Source: SG8-41 sp036555035
GTDB lineage: Bacteria > Pseudomonadota > Gammaproteobacteria > Burkholderiales > SG8-41
Assembly: GCA_036555035.1 (NCBI GenBank)
Contig: DATBMB010000176.1
Location: 1 to 9,722, forward strand
Direction of reading: 5' to 3'
Length of the DNA: 9,722 nt
The notes under the pieces are model-generated. The model was given only the letters and a program-made list of their open reading frames with translations, was not told where the DNA came from and ran no database searches. Below are positions 7,060 through 9,722 of this stretch, piece by piece (position 1 is the first letter of the stretch; the number at the start of each line of letters is the position of its first letter). The translations under genes were made by a program, and so were the position numbers.

Positions 7060-7088
7060 GGGGGTCACATCCCCGAACAAGTTCGGGG
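7060..7088. repeat. GC-rich palindrome between two operon genes
   Basis: CCCCGAAC (7071-7078), AA and GTTCGGGG (7081-7088) form a perfect 8-bp stem. The flanking GGGG (7061-7064) can instead pair with CCCC (7071-7074), so two mutually exclusive stems are possible. No T-run follows in the minus (transcribed) direction, so it is not a typical intrinsic terminator. The core resembles short palindromes I remember as common in GC-rich proteobacterial genomes. It occupies part of the 103-base gap between the dehydrogenase and the reductase genes. Confidence 0.6.
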
Positions 7089-7111
7089 CCCCTGTTCCGC
7101 CCCTCGACGCG

Positions 7112-8221
7112 CTATTGCCAGGGCATCAGCGAGGCGTGGATGACGTCCGGCACGCCCTTGCCGCCGACGGAACGGATGGCGAGGTCGACGTCCTTCAGCC
7201 CGAAGCGGTGGGTCGTGACCTTCTCCAGCGGAAAGCGCTTCGAGGCGAGCTGGGCAAGCGCGAGCTCGCACGCCTTGTAGGAATGGCCGCGCGCGCTCTT
7301 GATGGTGATGAACTTGGTGGTGACCTTTTCGAGCGGGAAACTCGGAAACTCCTTCATCTCGCCCTGGACCACGATCGTGCCGCCCTTGCGCTTGAGCGCG
7401 TCCACGCCGAGCAGGATTGGCGTCGTGCCCGCGCCCGCGGTGCAGTCGAGCGCGACATCCACGCCGCGCCCGCCGGTGATCTCCAGGATGCGCGCGAGCG
7501 GTTCTTCCTTCTGCACGTCGATAACGTAATCCGCCCCCAGCTCCTTCGCGACCCTCATGCGCGCAGCGTCCTTGGAAGTTCCGGTGACGATGATGAGGGA
7601 AGCGCCCGCCTGCTTGCAGATCACTGTCTGCGACAGCCCCTGCTGCCCGGGGCCCTGGATCAGCACGGTGGAGTTGTAGCCGACGCCGCCGTCGAAGAGC
7701 GACCACTCGACGCCGTTCGCCATCGGGGTCACCAGGCCCGCCAGCTCCGGCGTCACGCCCTTCGGCACAGGGTGCACGACCGCGTTCCACGGGAGGAACA
7801 CGTACTGGGCAAAGCCGCCCCACAGGTGGGGCGCCTTCTCGGCCGAGGTGTAGCCGTAGCGGATGGCGTCGGGGTTCTTGCGCCAGTCGGTGTTCTCACA
7901 ATGGCGGTATTGCCCGAGGTGGCACCACTCGCATTGGCCGCACATGACGTAGTGCTCGACGAACACGAGGTCCCCCTCCCTGAAGCCCTTGCGGCGGGTG
8001 AATTCACGGCCCGCCTTTGCGATGGTGCCGATGTTCTCGTGCCCCATGATCACCGGGCTCGTGGTCGGGGGATGGGCGTAGAGCTTGACGTCCGTCCCGC
8101 AGATCCCCGCGACCTCCATCTTGAGCAGCGCGCCGTCCTCCGGAATCTCCGGCATCGGATACTCGCGGAACTCGGTCTTGCTCGGGCCGGTCCGCACGGC
8201 CGCCTGCACTTTCTCCGCCAC
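7112..8221 (-). CDS. Zinc-type medium-chain dehydrogenase (alcohol dehydrogenase family)
   Basis: 369 residues from the GTG at 8221. GroES-like domain: GICGTD with catalytic-zinc Cys41, GHENIG (His61, Glu62), and a complete structural-zinc set Cys94, Cys97, Cys100 and Cys108 in the stretch CGQCEWCHLGQYRHC. Rossmann domain: GPGQQG, then VTGTSKDAARM where NAD-specific enzymes usually carry Asp, then GADYVIDV and GGRGVDVALDCTAG. Such enzymes oxidise alcohols to carbonyls or reduce them, in the cytoplasm. The stretch LVTPMANGVEW sits where many family members have an EP pair with the third zinc ligand Glu; here a Thr appears to replace it. The GTG start is preferred because GGGAGA (8234-8229) sits seven bases upstream; a TTG at 8236 would place that site inside the gene. 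This is the first gene of the minus-strand set. The substrate is unknown; an aromatic alcohol leading toward protocatechuate is one possibility. Confidence 0.85.
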   Translation of the reverse strand: MAEKVQAAVRTGPSKTEFREYPMPEIPEDGALLKMEVAGICGTDVKLYAHPPTTSPVIMGHENIGTIAKAGREFTRRKGFREGDLVFVEHYVMCGQCEWCHLGQYRHCENTDWRKNPDAIRYGYTSAEKAPHLWGGFAQYVFLPWNAVVHPVPKGVTPELAGLVTPMANGVEWSLFDGGVGYNSTVLIQGPGQQGLSQTVICKQAGASLIIVTGTSKDAARMRVAKELGADYVIDVQKEEPLARILEITGGRGVDVALDCTAGAGTTPILLGVDALKRKGGTIVVQGEMKEFPSFPLEKVTTKFITIKSARGHSYKACELALAQLASKRFPLEKVTTHRFGLKDVDLAIRSVGGKGVPDVIHASLMPWQ

Positions 8222-8228
8222 GTCAGAG

Positions 8229-8234
8229 TCTCCC
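8229..8234 (-). promoter_or_regulatory. Ribosome binding site that decides the GTG start of the dehydrogenase
   Basis: GGGAGA on the minus strand, seven bases before the GTG at 8221. The longer reading from TTG at 8236 would translate through this site and has no comparable site upstream. Confidence 0.6.
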
Positions 8235-8240
8235 AAGCTG

Positions 8241-8279
8241 TTTCCCTCTCCCCTCGGCAGAGGGGGAAGGGGTGAGGGA
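8241..8279. repeat. REP-like CCCTCTCCC / GGGG...GAGGG palindrome
   Basis: CCCTCTCCCC (8244-8253) faces AGAGGGGGAAGGGGTGAGGG (8260-8279), so the left arm can pair with AGAGGGGG or with the GGGGTGAGGG part. It matches in style the widespread proteobacterial intergenic repeat built from CCCTCTCCC and GGTGAGGG blocks. It lies 20 bases upstream of the dehydrogenase start, on the leader side of the operon, and could affect leader RNA structure. Assignment to that repeat class is from memory. Confidence 0.65.
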
Positions 8280-8320
8280 TTTATTTTCTCATGCCTCGCG
8301 GCCGCCCTCCCGTTTAAAGT

Positions 8321-8340
8321 CCATATCCCGTATGGCGCCA
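8321..8340. promoter_or_regulatory. Candidate operator dyad in the divergent control region
   Basis: CCATA (8321-8325) and TATGG (8331-8335) are perfect inverted arms around TCCCG. They overlap the 8-base palindrome TGGCGCCA (8333-8340). The site lies about 100 bases before the dehydrogenase start and about 75 bases before the lipoprotein start, between the divergent genes, where a regulator of either or both could bind. No regulator gene is present in the window to pair it with. Confidence 0.35.
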
Positions 8341-8343
8341 GTC

Positions 8344-8375
8344 TTGACGGTCAGCCGCGGGGGGGTCATTCTAAG
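8344..8375 (+). promoter_or_regulatory. Possible sigma-70 promoter for the lipoprotein pair
   Basis: TTGACG (8344-8349) matches five of six bases of the -35 consensus. About 17-20 bases further lie weak -10 candidates, CATTCT (8367-8372, 17-base spacer) and TCTAAG (8370-8375, 20-base spacer). The spacer is very G-rich. Transcription would start near 8380, about 30 bases before the ATG at 8414. The strong -35 and the position support it; the poor -10 box keeps confidence low. Confidence 0.35.
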
Positions 8376-8413
8376 CGTCGGCGGTCATCAGCAACCAAAT
8401 GGGGGAGACTAAA

Positions 8414-9040
8414 ATGAAACGCCTGCCTGTCGCTGTTTCCGCATTGCTTGTCGCAGCATTCACTGCATTCGGCTGTGCGCAGATGGAATCCATGTATGAC
8501 TCGGCCGCCGGGTGGACCACGCTCATCGATGGCGAGAAGGGCATTGAAAACTTCAACATAGTCGGCACTGCGAACTGGCGGGCCGAGGGCGGCGCTATCG
8601 TGGCTGACAAGGGCACGGGCAATGCCAACTATCTGGTCTCGAAGAAATCCTACAAGAACTTTCAGCTCAGAGCCGAGTTCTGGGCCGATCACACCACCAA
8701 CAGTGGCATCTACATCCGCGCGCAGGATCCGGTCAAGATCACGATCGCCAATGCTTACGAGGTGAACATCTACGACCAGGCACCCCGCCCCCAATTTGGC
8801 ACGGGTTCAATTGTGAACGTCTCCCCGGCCATGCCGATCTACAAGACCGGGGGCAAGTGGAATACGTACGAGATCACGGCCAACGACACCCACATCAAGA
8901 CCGTGCTTAACGGGGTCGAGACTAACACGATGTACGACAGCAAGTTTCCGGCCGGGCCGTTCGCGCTCCAATTTGGCAACCGCGGCAAGCAGCCCGGTGG
9001 CGTCATCAAGTGGCGCAAGGTTCAGATCAAGGAACTGTAG
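8414..9040 (+). CDS. DUF1080 / 3-keto-disaccharide hydrolase family lipoprotein (copy 1)
   Basis: 208 residues with a lipoprotein signal peptide: MKRLPVAVSALLVAAFTAFG followed by Cys21 (lipobox AFGC). Ala at +2 gives no inner-membrane retention signal, so an outer-membrane lipoprotein is likely. The mature part (about 35-208) is a concanavalin-like beta-sandwich of the DUF1080 family: WTTLIDGEKGIENF, YKNFQLRAEFWAD, NSGIYIRAQDP, YEVNIYDQ, GKWNTYEITA and IKWRKVQIKEL. Some members hydrolyse 3-keto-glycosides; others have no known activity, so a sugar-related function is only a family-level guess. The ATG at 8414 is chosen over an in-frame ATG at 8399, because GGGGGAG (8401-8407) lies seven bases upstream and the signal peptide begins there. 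A second copy follows after 65 bases. It is divergent from the lig operon. Confidence 0.82.
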   Translation: MKRLPVAVSALLVAAFTAFGCAQMESMYDSAAGWTTLIDGEKGIENFNIVGTANWRAEGGAIVADKGTGNANYLVSKKSYKNFQLRAEFWADHTTNSGIYIRAQDPVKITIANAYEVNIYDQAPRPQFGTGSIVNVSPAMPIYKTGGKWNTYEITANDTHIKTVLNGVETNTMYDSKFPAGPFALQFGNRGKQPGGVIKWRKVQIKEL

Positions 9041-9105
9041 ACCGCGCTGCAACGGGTGCGGCGGCGGCAACCACAACCGCGTATTGAACAATGGAGAAAA
9101 CCAAC

Positions 9106-9722
9106 ATGAAAAGATTACTTGGCGTCGCTTCAGCATTGCTCGTCGTTGCCTTCACCGCCGTCGGCTGTAAGCAGATGACGGAAATGTATGACTCGGTGAT
9201 GGATACCGGGTGGACCACGCTCATCGACGGCGAGAAGGGCCTCGAGAACTTCAACCGCGTTGGCAACACCAATTGGGCGGTAGTGGATGGGGTGATCCAG
9301 GCCGACAAGCGGACCAGCAAGACACCGGCCTTCCTGGTCACGAAGAATTCCTACAAGGATTTCGAGATCAGGGTCGAGTTCTGGGCAAGCCATGATGCGA
9401 ACAGCGGCATCTTCATGCGGTGCCAGAATCCCAGCGTGATTACCGACAAGAGCTGCTACGAGGCGAACATCTTCGACCAGCGGAAGGATCCGACCTACGG
9501 CACCGGCGGGATCGTGCATTTTGCCGCCGTCTCGCCCATGCCAAAGGCCGGAGGCAAGTGGAACGTTTATGAAATCACGGCCAAGGGCGACCATATCGTC
9601 GTGGTGCTCAACGGGGCCAAGACGGTTGAGCTCCGGCACAGCGCCTTCGCCAGCGGGCCGATCGCGCTTCAGCATGGCGCGGGCGTAATCAAGTTCCGAA
9701 AGGTACAGATCAAGCCGCTGTA
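9106..9722 (+). CDS. DUF1080 / 3-keto-disaccharide hydrolase family lipoprotein (copy 2), stop codon cut by window end
   Basis: 205 complete codons, then TA. Copy 1 ends KVQIKEL-stop and this one ends KVQIKPL-TA, so only the last base of the stop codon is missing and the protein is in effect complete. It has a signal peptide MKRLLGVASALLVVAFTAVG with Cys21 (lipobox AVGC, Lys at +2, compatible with outer-membrane sorting). It then follows copy 1 along its whole length: GWTTLIDGEKGLENF, SYKDFEIRVEFWAS, NSGIFMRCQNP, YEANIFDQ, GKWNVYEITAK and GVIKFRKVQIKPL. By eye about half the residues are identical. Differences are a two-residue insertion after the N-terminal MYDS, a shorter loop before the C terminus and extra cysteines in the middle (MRCQNP, KSCYE). 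GGAGAA eight bases before the ATG is the ribosome binding site. The opening codons AAA AGA TTA CTT are AT-rich compared with the lig genes. Confidence 0.8.
   Translation, partial: MKRLLGVASALLVVAFTAVGCKQMTEMYDSVMDTGWTTLIDGEKGLENFNRVGNTNWAVVDGVIQADKRTSKTPAFLVTKNSYKDFEIRVEFWASHDANSGIFMRCQNPSVITDKSCYEANIFDQRKDPTYGTGGIVHFAAVSPMPKAGGKWNVYEITAKGDHIVVVLNGAKTVELRHSAFASGPIALQHGAGVIKFRKVQIKPL

Noticed and set aside
5869..7143. Plus-strand open frame of 424 codons
   Set aside because: It runs antisense to the PanE-like and ABM genes, both supported by motifs and signal peptide; its composition is that of a shadow frame.
7208..7343. Repeated peptide FPLEKVTT in the dehydrogenase, possibly an internal duplication
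   Set aside because: Both positions correspond to places where the family often has PLEK/PLDL-type sequence, and the flanking residues do not match, so chance or family constraint explains it.
7022..8275. Plus-strand open frame of 417 codons
   Set aside because: It runs antisense to the dehydrogenase gene, which has intact zinc and Rossmann motifs, and reads through the REP-like repeat at its end.
1..9722. Search for CRISPR repeats, tRNA or rRNA genes, insertion sequences, toxin-antitoxin pairs and phage defence genes
   Set aside because: No regularly spaced repeats, RNA gene signatures, transposase motifs or defence-type domains were seen; the repeats present are isolated palindromes.

Overview
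The window is GC-rich bacterial DNA, most likely from a proteobacterium and probably a betaproteobacterium. I base this on the gene content (a protocatechuate 4,5-cleavage ligABC/pmdABC cluster), the codon use, and intergenic palindromes resembling repeats I remember from betaproteobacterial and related genomes. No rRNA, tRNA, CRISPR array, transposase or transcriptional regulator gene was found. The species cannot be fixed from the sequence alone.

Layout. At the left edge a minus-strand gene of the tartrate/D-malate dehydrogenase (TtuC-like, isopropylmalate dehydrogenase superfamily) runs out of the window (1-1027). It diverges across a 74-base gap from a plus-strand thiamine-diphosphate enzyme of the acetolactate synthase/2-oxoacid decarboxylase superfamily (1102-2862). 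That gene converges on the ligC gene, and a perfect 21-bp inverted repeat sits between the two stop codons. From 8221 down to 2940 six minus-strand genes follow one another: a zinc-type medium-chain dehydrogenase, a ketopantoate-reductase-family protein, an exported protein with two antibiotic-biosynthesis-monooxygenase (ABM) domains, ligA, ligB and ligC. The last four are very tightly packed, with an 8-base overlap and gaps of 7 and 13 bases whose Shine-Dalgarno sequences overlap the preceding stop codons. On the right, a 192-base divergent control region separates this set from two tandem plus-strand lipoprotein genes of the DUF1080/3-keto-disaccharide hydrolase family (8414-9040 and 9106-end). 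The second of these is cut one base short of its stop codon.

How the genes work together. LigA and LigB form the iron(II) dioxygenase that opens protocatechuate between carbons 4 and 5. LigC oxidises the product, 4-carboxy-2-hydroxymuconate-6-semialdehyde, to 2-pyrone-4,6-dicarboxylate. The later enzymes (LigI, LigJ, LigK) are not in this window. The three genes upstream in the same direction and the divergent decarboxylase/dehydrogenase pair are not part of the textbook pathway. They may feed a substrate into protocatechuate or handle oxo- and hydroxy-acids, but this is inference. The most unusual part is the exported double-ABM protein translationally coupled to the cytoplasmic dioxygenase. 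The duplicated DUF1080 lipoproteins look slightly different in composition and may belong to another functional unit.
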